A model generated the notes under the pieces. The model did no database searches. It saw only the letters and a program-made list of their open reading frames with translations, and had not been told where the DNA came from. The position numbers and the translations under genes were made by a program. A stretch of 64,000 bases of DNA, from NCBI GenBank assembly GCA_037176905.1, contig JBBBWG010024223.1:3265-67264 (forward strand). Reading direction: 5' to 3'. Shown piece after piece: positions 50,827 through 63,712 of this stretch. Origin of the DNA: Azolla pinnata. Its lineage: Eukaryota; Streptophyta; Polypodiopsida; Salviniales; Salviniaceae. The first letter of the stretch is position 1, and each line of letters opens with the position of its first letter.

Positions 50827-53800
50827 ATGGGTCTCATGGGGCTCACCAAGAAAATGGCCATAGCTCCCCCTGCTTCCTTGCCGTCGCTCAGCACCCCCTG
50901 CTTCTCTGCCGCCTCTTCTTCCTTGTCTCCCTCTTCCGGTTCCAGGAGACGACGAAGCAGCTGCAGGTTGTCTGTTGGTAAGCTCCGTTCACCCACCAAA
51001 GAGCAGAATGAGCGGAGATCATCGTCATCGTCATCTTCTTCTTCCTCTTCCTCTTTTGGGCATTATTGGCAATCCAGCAGAAGGATCTCCACCATCGTCG
51101 TCAAGGCTGTCGAGAATCAAGGTGCCTCTTTTGCCATGGAATCAAAATCCTGATTGAGCTCACCTTTTTTTTTTCCCCGAATGTCTTCTTGGCTTCATGG
51201 TCCGATCGCCAAACACACCCGTTTGAAGTTACTTCGCACCACTTTCGGATCCTTCACATGATCCCTGGAAAACGAATCCTTTGTCAAATCATGCGATTCG
51301 ATTCATTTTTCTAGAATAAAAGATATAACAAGTGAAATTCATAGGCCCCTATCAAAGCAAGTGTCTTATCGATTTCTAAACACGAATCTTTTAGTTTGGA
51401 TCATATGGAGCTGTTGCTTGATTCGGGGTCATTCCCTCGATCGTTAATCATTTAACAAGATATATTGTTACATTTTATGTTCAGTATTCCTCAATGCCAA
51501 TCCTTCATTGGACACCTGATCAAGCTCGCAGTTGATCCCGTGCAAGCTATACAACACAATTCTTGGTTGGTCTTGCAACAGGAATCGTCCTATTCTAAAT
51601 GAATTTCGTAGGGACCATTGAATTGTATCTGGCTGGTTTATAATGGATCCACAAAGTTTGAATTCGGAGGATCATGTGAATTGGGTTTTCTCTTTTAGGA
51701 CAGAGGCAAGCTTTTGAAAACCTTAGATAGAATGCCGAAGATAGGATAGAGTTGATTTATTGGTTCAAGTTCCTCAATATGATGTTTTATGCGAGAGAAA
51801 GGACGTTAGAAAAATAATGTTTGTGCAGATGTTCAATTGCAAACAAATCCATGATTTTCTTTTTGCCACAATTATTGTTCGTGTTGCTTGCTACCCCATC
51901 TATCGATCTATCTATCTATCTGTCTGTCTGTCTATCTCTGTATGTATAGCTGCATCTCTTTTATTGACATCAACTATGGCAAGTTATGTAGCTAAGAATC
52001 AGCAAATTTCTTCTTACGACAGGTAATGTGGCTGAAGAAGAAATGAGTGACAATAAGATCCTCCCCTACTGCAGTATAGACAAGAAAGCTGACAAGCGTT
52101 CTCTTGGTGAACTTGAACAGGATTTCCTTGAGGCCCTTCAGGTCAAATCTCTTTTCTCTATTATACTAGTTGTTGTCTCCTCACGTCTATGTTAATGAAT
52201 GAGTTTTATAGTGTAATCTATCGATGTTTATCCTCTCTTCCTTTAGAATGCCTGCCTTCAACCGTGTTATACCATTCAATCCTTTGATAACCAAGCTGAA
52301 TTCGACGTCTACTGTCTTCTTTTCAACTCTTGCTTTTCTCGTGGCAGTCATTTTACTACGATAAGGAGCCCATAATGTCGAATGAAGAGTTTGACAATCT
52401 CAAGGAAGAGCTGACATGGGAAGGAAGTAGTGTGGTTATTCTAAGTAAGGTTAAAGAATTGCTATCCATATGATATAAATTACTCTATATCAATGGAAAA
52501 TCTGGGATATACCATTTGATTTCTCGGTATGTGTCAGAAAATGCATTGTCCCTTTTGTGTTTTCTCCAGGTTCAGATGAACAAAAGTTTTTGGAAGCATG
52601 TCTTGCATATGCAGCTGGAAAACCTAACATGTCAGATGCTGAGTTCGATTCATTAAAGCGCAAGTTGAAGGTAATGAACAGGATAATGGCACTCTGTATC
52701 TTATAAACTTCTAAATGGAGAAAGAAAGAAAAGATGGAAAGAAAGGGAAATGATGTATATTTCAATCCTGTGACATCTTCGTGATCTTGTTTGTTCTCCC
52801 AGAAAGCAGGCAGTAAAGTGGCGATTGAAGGGCCTCGTTGTAGTCTACGTAGCAGAAAGGTATAGGACGTGGTTTATCTAAAAAACTTTAGGTTTTGGAA
52901 ATGCAACACAAATGTTCATTATTTCAACAAGTGGGCATACAGAACTATGTTTAAGTCTAAAAGATGAATCTCAGCAAAGTGTACATGTTTTAATGATGAC
53001 AATGTGCATTTTTAAAACAGGTTTACAGTGATTCCACTGTGGACTACCTGAAGATGTTCTTGCTCAATGTTCCTGCTGCCGTTATATCCCTTGTCCTGTA
53101 AGTTTCCATAGTGTTCAAAACGTCTATGAAAACTTGTCTTTCACTATTTCTTTGTATATATGATTCTTTCGAATACTAATACATGTGTATGATGTGACGT
53201 GACAGGGTATTTTTCCTCGACGATCTGACAGGTTTCGAGATAACATATTTGTTAGAGGTGAGGTAACATGTTTTCTTTGCTGTGTCCATTGAGTAAATAA
53301 TTTTCACATGAGTTGAAGCTTCCTGTCTCTCTCTCTCATTGAGTAAATAATTTTCACATGAGTTGAAGCTTCCTGTCTCTCTCTCTCTCCCCCTGGAACG
53401 TTTTTTCACATTCGTTAAGGATGTCGTTGCTCCCTCTTTTTGGGAGTTAAATTTTAGTACATGATCTTATTGCAAAACTGATAGTTGGCCTCTTCAAAAT
53501 CCAACTATCTGCATCAGGGTTTTTGCGTGTTGGTGGTTTCTTTGTGACTGCATTAACTTTGTGACTTAATTAAAAACCTATAGAAAACACTTTGTGACTT
53601 AATTAACTTTGATAAAAAGAACCCAGATTTACCATGAATGCTCTACAATTTTCAATGGTTTGATAAGCTTAAACTAGGAAAGCTTATTGTATAATGAATG
53701 CTGTACGAAGTCATATCTCTATCTTTCGAAGGGAGCAAATAACTTTTCTTTGAATGTGAAACAATGATGAGGTTATAAGACTGTCAAAAAATGGCATTGA

Positions 53801-56094
53801 ACAATGCTGCTAGGAATGGCGCGAAAAGCACATAGATTTAGTAACGAGATGTGGATTTGGGTTGAAGATGCATGTGCTAAAAGATACGTAGATGAAGGGC
53901 AACTTGATTGATTTTCCCAGGGATATAAAAAATAAGCTCAGACATTGATAACCCAGCTTGTCGCACAGTCTTGTTGTCTTCACATTCCATGGTTGTCTAA
54001 TTCTACTCTCCAAGGTTTCTGGTGAACAATCCAAACAACAATATGGTCTACTGCTAATTTATGTGCATCTTGAGCACGTCACAAATGTTGAGAAATCTTG
54101 GGTGTGCTCTCTTGAAGCTGCAAGACTCTGAGAGACTTCAAATGTTGAAGCATAGCCCGACAAGAGTATTATGATCTTTATGTTTGTAGAATTTAGTGCA
54201 TACAGTAGAAAATGGTACTGTATTATCTAAGGAAAATCTCAAGATATCTTGAGCTTACCTAATGCTGAAGTTGCCTTACTAATGATGTTCTTCGTGCAGC
54301 AGGAAATGTGTCATCTTAGTGAGTCAAGCAACCATTATGAGACTGTCATAAGACCTGCCATCAATAGTAAATAATCTGTTTTGAAGTAGTTGTTGCCTTG
54401 TTTAATCCTCGATAATCCATGATCTCATGAAGAGAGCAGTGTTTTTCCTTGAAAAAGAAAATGGATACACCAGTAAGGGATCTAGAATGTTGAAATAGCA
54501 TATGGCTCATATGCTTACAACCATCTGCTTAGCTTTTTCTCTGTGTCTCTCACCATAATGTGCTCCGTGGATCCTTCAGGAGTCCTGGTGCTCTCATAAA
54601 TAATCAGTATAGATAATGTGAATTCCTCCGTACTGCTAATCATGATTTGTCTCATAGGTCTATTTTGACCTCTTAAGCATAGATATCAATGCCTTTGCTT
54701 CTGTCTCTCTTTAGTTTGGTTGAGAGCACCCAAGTCATCAGATATCAAGAGAACCCAAGTTCAATTCTCACCAATGGGGCTGTCCCCATTCTGTATACAT
54801 CATTGAATGTTGATACCATCATCTATCATTTAATACACAATAACTAAATTCATATCAAAATTTTAGGTATATGGTTGACACGTTTTTGTTGTCTTTGTGG
54901 TTTCGCTCAGTTGCCAGAGCCATACAGCTTCATCTTCACATGGTTTGTGGTGCTTCCAGCGACATTCCTTACAGCCCAGTTCCTGACCAATATCATATTG
55001 AAAGATTTCCTTATCCTGAAGGTCAGTTTGTGTGCAGGAAAATTGAAAATTTTGATGTTATTTATTATACTCTATAGACATGGGTGATGTTTGCAGGGTC
55101 CTTGCCCTAACTGTGGAGCGATAAACAGCTCCTTTTTCGGAACAATCTTGTCGATCCCAAGTGGAGGTGACTCAAACCTTGTAAAATGTGAACAGTAAGT
55201 TTCCTTCTATCTCTATAGCCGACACTATAAATAGAAGGTCCAAAGTCCACAACATATATCAATTATTTTGGCATTATAAGCATACTAGCTATTGGCACAG
55301 TTTGCCACAGCTCAGACCGGTTAAGGAAAATTGCGCCAAATGGTTAGCCTAAATTATTTAAGAAAAGTTAAATTGTAAATAATTTCTCCATCAGTTAATA
55401 AAAACTTGAGTTAAACCGTTGTAGCCTAAATCGTTTAAGAAATTTCAATCATAAATCCTTTTTACACCAGTTAATCTGGTTGAGCATAATCTGAACTGCT
55501 ATAGTATCAAGCCAACCAGGATCGGTCCAACCATGAGCTTATGTTCTCACAAATTCTAGTTGTGACAGCTAGAAATCAAATAGTGTCTGATTTGTGTATA
55601 TGTGTATACACACAGAGATTAGGGACATTCATCAATGATCCATGAAATATTCCCTCACGGATCCACTTTTGGTGCCCAAATATAGTAGGCAATTGATCCG
55701 AAAATACCCCAAACTTGAATTTGGATAGAGAATGCCATAATCTTTTGCTAATTGTGTACGAGTGTCTGAGAAAGTCTAAGAACTTTGTACCTTCCTTCTT
55801 TGTAAACTAGATGGTAACTTTGATCTGTGTTTTTTCGTTTTGCAGATGCAATTCTATGCTTAAGTTCGAGCTGGACTCACGGTTGATTATTCTTGAAAGC
55901 ACACCTTCGGATAAAGTAGATGGCTCGAAAGTATTATTCTTCTCTTTTTATTTCTGACATTGTCCATGTTAATCAAAGTGGTCTAAAATGAATGCTTATT
56001 TATGTTGTTTGTCCTCTCTTAGGGAGTCTTACATCTTTTGTTTTCTATGCCACAGGAACCTAAAAAACCTGTGCCAAGTGTTAATGCAAACTGA
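50827..56094 (+). CDS. PGRL1: PGRL1-like thylakoid protein (cyclic electron flow)
   Basis: Eleven exons in phase: 50827-51121, 52023-52141, 52348-52444, 52570-52670, 52803-52859, 53021-53097, 53206-53257, 54911-55021, 55097-55194, 55846-55930 and 56056-56094, giving 376 residues. The Ser/Arg-rich start is a chloroplast transit peptide with a run of twelve Ser. Conserved blocks are ILPYCSIDKKADKRSLGELE, SNEEFDNLKEELTWEGSSVV, EGPRCSLRSRKVYSD and FFLDDLTGFEITYLLELPEPYS. Two membrane segments flank the last block. CPNC and CEQC then form the zinc/redox cysteine cluster, and another Cys lies in LPYCS. PGRL1 works with PGR5 in antimycin-sensitive cyclic flow around photosystem I. It is longer than the Arabidopsis proteins mainly in the transit region. 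The final 13-residue exon was preferred over read-through because it ends cleanly in frame. Confidence 0.95.
53285..53392. repeat. ~53-bp perfect duplication in PGRL1 intron 7
   Basis: Two copies of a segment beginning CATTGAGTAAATAATTTTCA and ending in a CT run stand head to tail just after exon 7. The copies are identical apart from the CT length, so the duplication is recent. Confidence 0.9.
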
Positions 56095-57492
56095 GTTCCT
56101 CTCGTTGCTTTTTCGATGAAGAAACAAGAGGGTTGGAGTGGACACGGAATCAAGAAATTGTATCAATGTGTGAATATATTATCAAGGCATGATGATCTGT
56201 GCTAAGAAATGAAACATAGAATGCAGATTGATCCTTTGGATATAATGCAAATATATTACCTGCATTAAGCCTAACCATGTCTCTCTACCTACTCCTGTAT
56301 AATGATATTGTTTTCTTTGCTGTAATGAGAATATCGAAGGTAGCAAAAGAAAAGAATAAAGTAGTTACAAAGCTACTGAAATTTTTACTCTTTTCACCTG
56401 CGAGGATCGTTTGAATCGATTTCTCCTTGATAGTCCAGAACAAGTGACACAAGATTTATTATCAACCACTCACATGAGAGATGAGTTATGCTTGTTCAGG
56501 CATAATGAGCGGGTAGAATTGAAAAAGAAATGTAGAATACCTTGAAATTAGGTAATGAGCATGTTTTGTCCTTACTGTGCAGTAGAGTTTGGTAAAACTC
56601 TTCAGTGTCTTTCCCCTGCGATGTATGCTCGGACCCTTGTATGAAGCCGTTTCTATAGATGGACTGAACCCTCTGTGATTAAGAGAACTTAATTTGGAGC
56701 CAATGCTCTGACATTGCCCACATTGTATCGATGTGTTTGAAAACAAGTCCTATGAAGTTGATTGTAAATTTGGGAAGATGGTGACCCAAATGGAGTAAGA
56801 AATTACTAATTTATATCCATAACTGAACAGGCAAATGCTTCTTCACGTTTTTTCATTATCCAAGCTCACTTGCGGCTGAAAATTTTTGTTTCTTTGTGAC
56901 AAAAAAATGAGCAATTATAGATAGTAACCAGAATAAATAATGTGTATCATGCAGCCCCATTTTACTAATGAAACAGAATCAGAGCAAAACATTATTATCC
57001 TTTTGTTGATGGTAATACCTCAATTGGCCTCCAATCTCTAGTAGAGGTTAACAGATGCATAAAAATGCTGTGCATTCATCAGGTGTTATGAATCGCAAGC
57101 ATATTTTGGTAGGTACATATGTACCAGTAAAAGGAATCAACCCTAAACCCCAAGATTTCAGATATGTATTTGTAAATTATTTAAAATAACCAAATGAATG
57201 CAGAATTTCCTGTATCATATTAAACCATTTTACAAGAAGTTGATCAGTAACTCATACTCACGCAGACAGCAGAGCAATCAATTCTAATGATCTGAAAAAT
57301 TGGGCATTGGGATGAGCAGACAGGTCGCACAAATTCGTCTCAGCAGCTTACATATTGCTCAAAAGTTACAGAAATTGTACACATGATTCTGCTTGGGTCT
57401 TTGATAGAGGAAGAGGTTCGACTTGATTCCAGGCTTAATCGGTGAGAAAATCTCTCAAATTCATCTGTTTCACCATTTTCAAAATGCCAAAT
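56095..57492. other. PGRL1 and DUF1639 convergent 3' spacer
   Basis: AT-rich, 1.4 kb. Nothing beyond the two 3' untranslated regions is visible. Confidence 0.5.
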
Positions 57493-58636
57493 CTACTCTG
57501 AATCACCATCCATAGCTTGCATTGCTCTCAATCCGGTAATTTTCTTCAGATCACAATTGAAACTCGGTTAGCGACAATAAAACACACGATTGGAAAAGTT
57601 TCACTTGAGCAGTTATCCAATACCTTCTTCAAATACTGCTTCTCTCCTTTGATTTCATATCGATCTCTCGTCAAATCACAATAGAATGTTCCAGGGATAA
57701 TATACTGAAAAAAAGGTAGGCAGCTGTAATTTAAAAAATAGGATCTTGAAGCCTATTTGAGGAAAATATCTATCTGGAATGTACCGATATAAAATTTTCC
57801 ACATGTTTCGCCCTTTTCTTGGGCCTTGGGGGCAATCTTGAGCCCTTCATGGCCATAAAATCATCTTCTTTCTCCTTGCGGGAAAGAGAAATCGAGAGTC
57901 TGGGCCATTCGGGAATCCCTCTAGATATACGCCCAATCAGTAGATGTCTCTCTTGCGTGGATTCTTCAGTTCGTTTTCGAATATGGCCATTCTTTTGAGG
58001 AGCAATGGCATCTGCTTCCTGATTGACAGAGTTCTTTCTGGGCTCATCAACAAGCGGTGGGGAATGCCTGGCCACACAACTGTGGCAAAATATACATAAA
58101 CTGTAAGAAGAATCTACACACGAGAGGTGCAGGCTATGATTCCTAGAACACGTTGAAAAAGTTGCTAGCAAAATTCAGGAAAATATGCATCCTGTGATCC
58201 ACAAAGTAGAAAGAAAGATTAGACGCTTTTAGAAGGCCAAAATCGCCTGTGAGACCACAACGAGTTGTCTCATCTTTGCGAACAACAAACCGAAACAAAT
58301 CAAAATAACTAGAGAGATATCCAATACTTCATATGCATACACAGCAGTGAGTTCTAAACCATGTTTCTGAAACTGACAAATTCAAGAATTTACATGTCAT
58401 ACTGTCTTATCAACAAGTGAAGAAGGATGCTACTCAATAAATCTGTCCCAAAAATAAGTCAGGAATGCGAGCAAAAAACGAGATGACAGTAAATCTCAGC
58501 TAAAATGTTGTTCCATCATATAATAAATCAATTCAAAACATTCAGAAAATAGAGGAATGCATCAAATGAAGGTGCTTTAGGAAACATACAAATGAGCTGT
58601 GTGATGCAGGATATTGAGAAGGTGAAATGGTTTTTC
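57493..58636 (-). CDS. DUF1639-type plant protein (3' part)
   Basis: Four exons join in phase: 58636-58590, 58067-57785, 57704-57624 and 57543-57493, giving 153 residues that lack the N-terminus. The core is WPRLSISLSRKEKEDDFMAM followed by GSRLPPRPKKRAKHVENF and then ITPD-like CDLTRDRYEI. This fits DUF1639, a plant-only family of nuclear-looking, Lys/Arg-rich proteins with no known function. The usual QLDxLFPGLWL segment of the family is replaced by FISYIIPGTFYC, so this is a divergent member. The upstream exon EKPFHLLNIL resembles the short N-terminal motif of the family. I could not connect it in frame to a first exon; a candidate start at 59511 does not join in phase without another exon. 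Confidence 0.65.
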
Positions 58637-59469
58637 CTGCAACAGAAAATCATATGAAATATAGGCAAGATATAAATCTCCCCTGTTCTTTATTTTTGTG
58701 ATAATATGGAATATATCAAAACATTGACGCTTATGTGTTTGTAATACCATAAAGGTTACCGGGTATTATCATGTAATCTATTAATCACGCCATATTCTTC
58801 ATATTTGTCATTCCATGTTATCTACCAAATATAGGCATATCGTAACACCATGTTCTTTATGTTTTGAGATATCATTGAAAATATTGAAATTTCATTGTTT
58901 TATACAGTGTCATTGAGATAGTGGCCAATCACGATGCCATAAAACAAATAACAAACAATGCATTAGATGAATTAATGTTAAAGAGACCATGTAAGCACTT
59001 TAGCATTATGATTCATACTCCAAGATTTCTGTACTCTCATCAATACATCAAAACAGGTTACAAGCACGAAATAGCTAGCGAAAATTCAAGATAATGGAAA
59101 TACACGGATTTGCATGAATCAATTACCTCTTCAAAACCCTGCCAAATACACGCCATATATTTACAAAAGAAATCTCAACAAACCTAAACAGGAAATTTTC
59201 AAAGGCAATAAATACACATACAAGAATAAGATTCTTGGTCTAGATAGAGATTACCATCAAACATAGTGAATAAACGAGAATATAACCACGCATACCAAAA
59301 GAATTTCCACTATGCATGTGGCGATTGTGCTGAACGCTTCGAGAATTAGAAGCTCCATCTCACCTGCTTCTTATCCTTCTTCTCTTTCGTTGTCTGAAGA
59401 AAGCTTTCGTGGTCTGCGGTGGAAGGCTAGACCGATTTGATTGTTTCCGTTCCGAAGTTGCGCCTTCAC
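58637..59469. other. Upstream introns or promoter of the DUF1639 gene
   Basis: AT-rich with no clear exon. A purine-rich stretch at 59350-59400 on the gene strand carries a good donor (AAGCAG|GTGAGA) and may end a first exon. Confidence 0.4.
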
Positions 59470-59506
<37 letters not shown>

Positions 59507-59512
59507 GCCATG
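59470..59512. repeat. ATC/GAT trinucleotide run with a two-strand CCATGG start
   Basis: About twelve ATC units (GAT on the other strand) end at a palindromic CCATGG. On the plus strand the ATG at 59510 opens MDSFSEIAESYT, which reaches a strong ACC|GTGAGT donor at 59545. On the minus strand the ATG at 59511 opens M-A followed by a run of Met. Confidence 0.8.
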
Positions 59513-59545
59513 GATTCCTTCTCGGAGATCGCGGAGAGCTACACC

Positions 59546-61689
59546 GTGAGTTTTCATAATCAATGTACTGATTGGAGATCAGAAGAAAAATCCCTCCAGG
59601 CTCCTCCTCCTCCAGGCTCCTACGTCTTGCTTCTGCTTCTTCTTCTGCGTCTTCCCGCATGCATCTGCCCCGATCGAAGGGGAGGTGGTTAGCATTCATT
59701 AGTGGGCGATTTTGTAGCACTTAGCTGTGAACGATGGATTAGCGATAATTAGTGAATGATTAGTGTGTTGATTATTAACGAGTGATTGGCCCATGTGTGC
59801 ACGTGCATACGTGACTGATGGGGATTGGCGAGCGATTAATGAGTGCTAAATGGGGATTACTGTGTGAACAAAGGCTGCGCAACACACGATTAGTGTGTGA
59901 AGTTTATACTCAACTGGTGGGTGATTAGTGTGCAACAGGGTGATTAGTGTGCAATACGGTGATTAGAGGACGTTCAACAAGCACATGAAGATTTTGGAAG
60001 GGATAATCAGTAACGAACGATTGATTAGCGGGGTGTACATTTATCGGTAAAAGTTATCCCATGCAATAGATATGCTCTTCCTGAATAATCCAGAAAAGAA
60101 CCATGAATCCATTCAGTTATATGCGAATCGAATAATAGATGGTCATGAGGAAAGAGGAATTAAACTTGAGCAAGGGCTTCTACAAACAAAACAAAAAAAC
60201 ACAAGAGAATTAGTAATCGCTATGAGGGAACTTCAACACATCAGCTTCGACTTGCCAAAACCTTTGAAAATGGGTGCGTGATAGCTAGCTTGTTTGAAAA
60301 GCTTGTGCGAGATGTTTGATTCTTCGATAAACCAGAGATGTCCTTTGGGGGAACCGGAGACAATATTTAGGGCGAATGTCAAGGGTTTGGAGCTTAATGT
60401 GAGGGTTTTAGGGTTAACAGTCGAAGGTTTGGGATGAAACCATATAAGAAATTTCTGGCCATAGGCTTTTTAGGGGTTAGGGTTTATATCAAAGCATCGA
60501 GTTTTGGTCTAGAGTTTTGTCATCAGCATCAACACTCATGATTACCAAATCCTTCAGTTGATTTGTTAGAGAAACCAAGCACATGCAAAGTCTACGTGGA
60601 GACACCAAGGACCGCTCGTAGCCTGCCACTGAATGACAACAATCATCACCGATTAACTCCTTTGCCCGATGTATACGAGAAGAGAGATCCCGTTGCCACA
60701 ACTTTGTGCTGCAGCAAAGCGTCGACTGATCGGGGAGCTGTCACGGCCGACCCTCGTTGACAATGATAGACTCGGAAGACAAGAATATGGCAAAAAGAAA
60801 ACCAAATAAGAACAAGAAGACAAAATATGTATTACCAGGAGACTTGGAGTACAAGGCGCCAAAGATTGGTGTTGAACCGGAATGGTTTAATACTGAGACC
60901 AGATTAGTATTTATACCGTTTTAGGCCTTATGCATGCTCGCCACGTGTTATCAAATATTAAAATATAATATTTATCGATTAAAACAAGATAGTGTGATGG
61001 TTAAGATTTGAGCCTATATAACTATAGGCCATACATTTAAATACACACATAAGCCTTTTTGGACTGATACTCATGATAGGAGCTATTGGAGAAACCGAAT
61101 GAAAGCTCCGACAACCGCAAGACCGGATGTACAACACATAGCACGAGTCAGATATCGCCGCTCACTCGGCTTGGTCTTTTCTTGCATTCCGGAAACCCCG
61201 CCAAGAATCATCGTCCGCGCGCTACGGCGAGCAGCAGCATGGGAAAGAAAACATTCCGAGATTCAAACACGGTCGATCGATCGGTTTCTCGAGTGGTGGT
61301 AGCAGAAAACTGCAGTTTTTTTATTTGCTGGAGTTAGAAAACCTTCCGGGATTCAACACGATCGATCGATCGATCGGCACGATTTTTTTATTTGCTGGAG
61401 TTAGAAAACCTTCCGGGATTCAGCACGATCGATCGACCGGTGATTGTAGCAGAAAACTGTAGTTTTTTATTTTCTGGAGTTTCTCTTCACCTTCTTACTA
61501 CTTTACTTCCCCCAAAGAACTAGTAACTTAAGAAGGGGTCTTCTTTGGTCAAAGGGGACATAAATGTAAATAGACAAAACCAGAGGCCTACAAAAAACAA
61601 ACAAATGTCTTCCCCTGTTCCTTCTCCTCCTCCTTCGCTCTGTGGGTTTTGCAGAGACGAGACAGAGAGCGCCCCCGATTCGAAGATCC
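59546..61689. other. Spacer before STT3A with several repeat types
   Basis: Degenerate GTGATTAGTGTGCAAC-like repeats lie at 59735-60035, TTTAGGG words at 60400-60485, and a tandem block of about 70-90 bp at 61240-61480. Units of the last block carry GGGATTCAACACGATCGATC, GCAGAAAACTG-AGTTTTTT and TTATTTGCTGGAGTTAG. A 69-codon frame at 60072-60281 has no recognised motif and no clear splice partner. Confidence 0.6.
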
Positions 61690-63712
61690 ATGGCTTCTCG
61701 CCTCGCGGGAGCCTTCGGTTCCATCCTCTCCTCCATCATCCTCCTTCTCATCGGCTTCCTCGCCTTCTCCATTCGCCTCTTCTCGGTAAGGAACTTCCCC
61801 AAAACTGAGAAAAGAACGCTCCCCCTTTTGGTTTTTGCTAGAAACATTCAACCTGATCGCCAGATCTCTGCCAAATGGAAATTCCTTTTTTCCGAGATCT
61901 TCTCTCCCTTTCCTTCTCCCTCTCTCTCTCTCGCCCTGTGTAGTTCTCGATCGCTGCTGGATCTTCATTCTCGAGATCGAGCTCCATTCCCCTTCTTTTC
62001 TCTGTTTGCTTGGTTGTATGTGTGTAGGTATATCCTTCTTCTTTGGAAAGAGCCTCGATTTCCTTCATTCGTTCCTTTGTTTCTGTTCCTTTCTACGGAG
62101 TGAGCCTCCTTTCTCTCTGTATTTGCCTCTTTGTCTTTTAAGTGTTATCTTGTTCTACACTGTGAATTCAATTTCCTGTTTCGTATGTGTGTATACATGC
62201 CTGTATTTCTGAGCTCGATTTCCATTTTCTTTTATGTATGTGTGCTTTTTGCATCTTTACTTTTCAAACTTATATTTTTTTCTCCACAATGAACTCAATT
62301 TCCCGTTTCTGTTTGTCCTTCTTTCTCCGTTCTCTATGCAGGTAATTAAGTATGAGAGTGTTATCCATGAGTTTGATCCTTACTTCAACTTCAGAGTCAC
62401 TCAGGTAAGAGTGATTCTCGCCCATGCCTTCGTTTTAACTTGCGGTAAATTATGCATACGAGCGTGCATATGTGCGCATATGTAATATTATGTTATTGTA
62501 GAACTAGACTTTCCCATGAGGAAAAATGTCATATTAACAAGAAAATATTATGAAGTTTAACATCTGGGCTAGAGGGCTTGTTGATCTATCGTCATCTGGT
62601 TGGATGATCTAATCTCAGGTCTCATGATGCATGAGTCAAGGATTATGTACTAGAATCTTTTCTAGGAATTAGGGCAGGAAAAAGCAATTACTGAAGGTAA
62701 TTTTGTTACACACATTGTTGAGTGTAATCTCACCCCAAAAATTCCATAGAAGGGAAGAGTTGCTCCAACATAGATCTAGAATCTCGTTTTCATTAGGGCT
62801 CTTTTCTTCCGCAACATCATACTGTGAGCAGCATCGCTGAAACCCCACGGGGATGTAATTTTATCCCCGTTGTGTGTATCTACCTTGATGAGGAGGTTGG
62901 TCATGTTCTCCGTTCATCAGGTCTCTTTGACGGCAAATCAGAAAACATATAATTCCATTTGCAAAGATTTAATGTATTTATGACCTGATAAAATAATGTT
63001 GAGTATGAACTGGTTGTATAAAGACTATCAAAGAGACTATTTACTCGGTTATCCAGAGAATCTGACATGAATAAATGAACTATAGCATTACGATATGCCA
63101 TTCTGAAGTTTAGGGTTTAGGGTTTGGGATATCAGATTTAGGTTTTAAGGTTTGTACTTGAAGGTCCGGTTTTATCATGACAAATTTGCATCTATAATCT
63201 TGAAATATTGGAGGTTAATTGGTAATTAAAACTTATTGGCTGTGAAACTACACTAATTATAAAGGAAAAAGATTAAATCTGATAGTAGCTCTATGATATC
63301 TTCCTTTTACAGTATCTCTCAAAGCAAGGGATATATGATTTTTGGAACTGGTTTGATGATCGCACATGGTAACTTCTTAAACCTTAAAATGGCCGGAATT
63401 TCTGTTCATTATTCAGGAAACATCTGAAAGTGAGCATCTACAGGTATCCTCTTGGTCGTGTCATTGGAGGAACTGTTTATCCAGGCCTGACTCTAACAGC
63501 AGGATTCATGTGGTGGTAAGTTTCTTGTTTGGTTTAATTGTAGGAAGTAGTTGCTTACTGAGATTCAATGCCAAGATCTGGATGTGTTTTGCTTTTGCTA
63601 TTGCAGGTTTGCAAATGCTTTAAATATCCCTTTGTCAGTGGAGACTGTATGTGTTTTTACAGCTCCAGTTTTCTCCGCTAATGCTTCATGGGCAACATTC
63701 TTACTAACAAAG
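61690..63712 (+). CDS. STT3A: Oligosaccharyltransferase catalytic subunit STT3A, first five exons
   Basis: Exons 61690-61785, 62342-62404, 63313-63368, 63444-63515 and 63607-63712 join in phase for 131 residues; the gene runs off the right edge (an intron starts at 63713). An N-terminal membrane helix ([17 protein letters not shown]) leads to [18 protein letters not shown], whose Asp is part of the catalytic site. Next are [33 protein letters not shown] and [21 protein letters not shown]3 transfers the Glc3Man9GlcNAc2 glycan to Asn in the endoplasmic reticulum lumen. The [17 protein letters not shown] version is that of plant STT3A rather than STT3B as I recall them. The start follows a short leader and the first exon is unusually compact (32 codons), as in the family. 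Confidence 0.95.

Noticed and set aside
57493-59511. Joining the ATG at 59511 directly to the DUF1639 exons
   Set aside because: The donor at about 59360 leaves a phase that does not match the exon at 58636, and the Met-run frame stops first.
60072-60281. 69-codon plus-strand frame (MLFLNNPEKNHESIQ...)
   Set aside because: No start context, splice partner or known motif; kept only as a note in the spacer entry.
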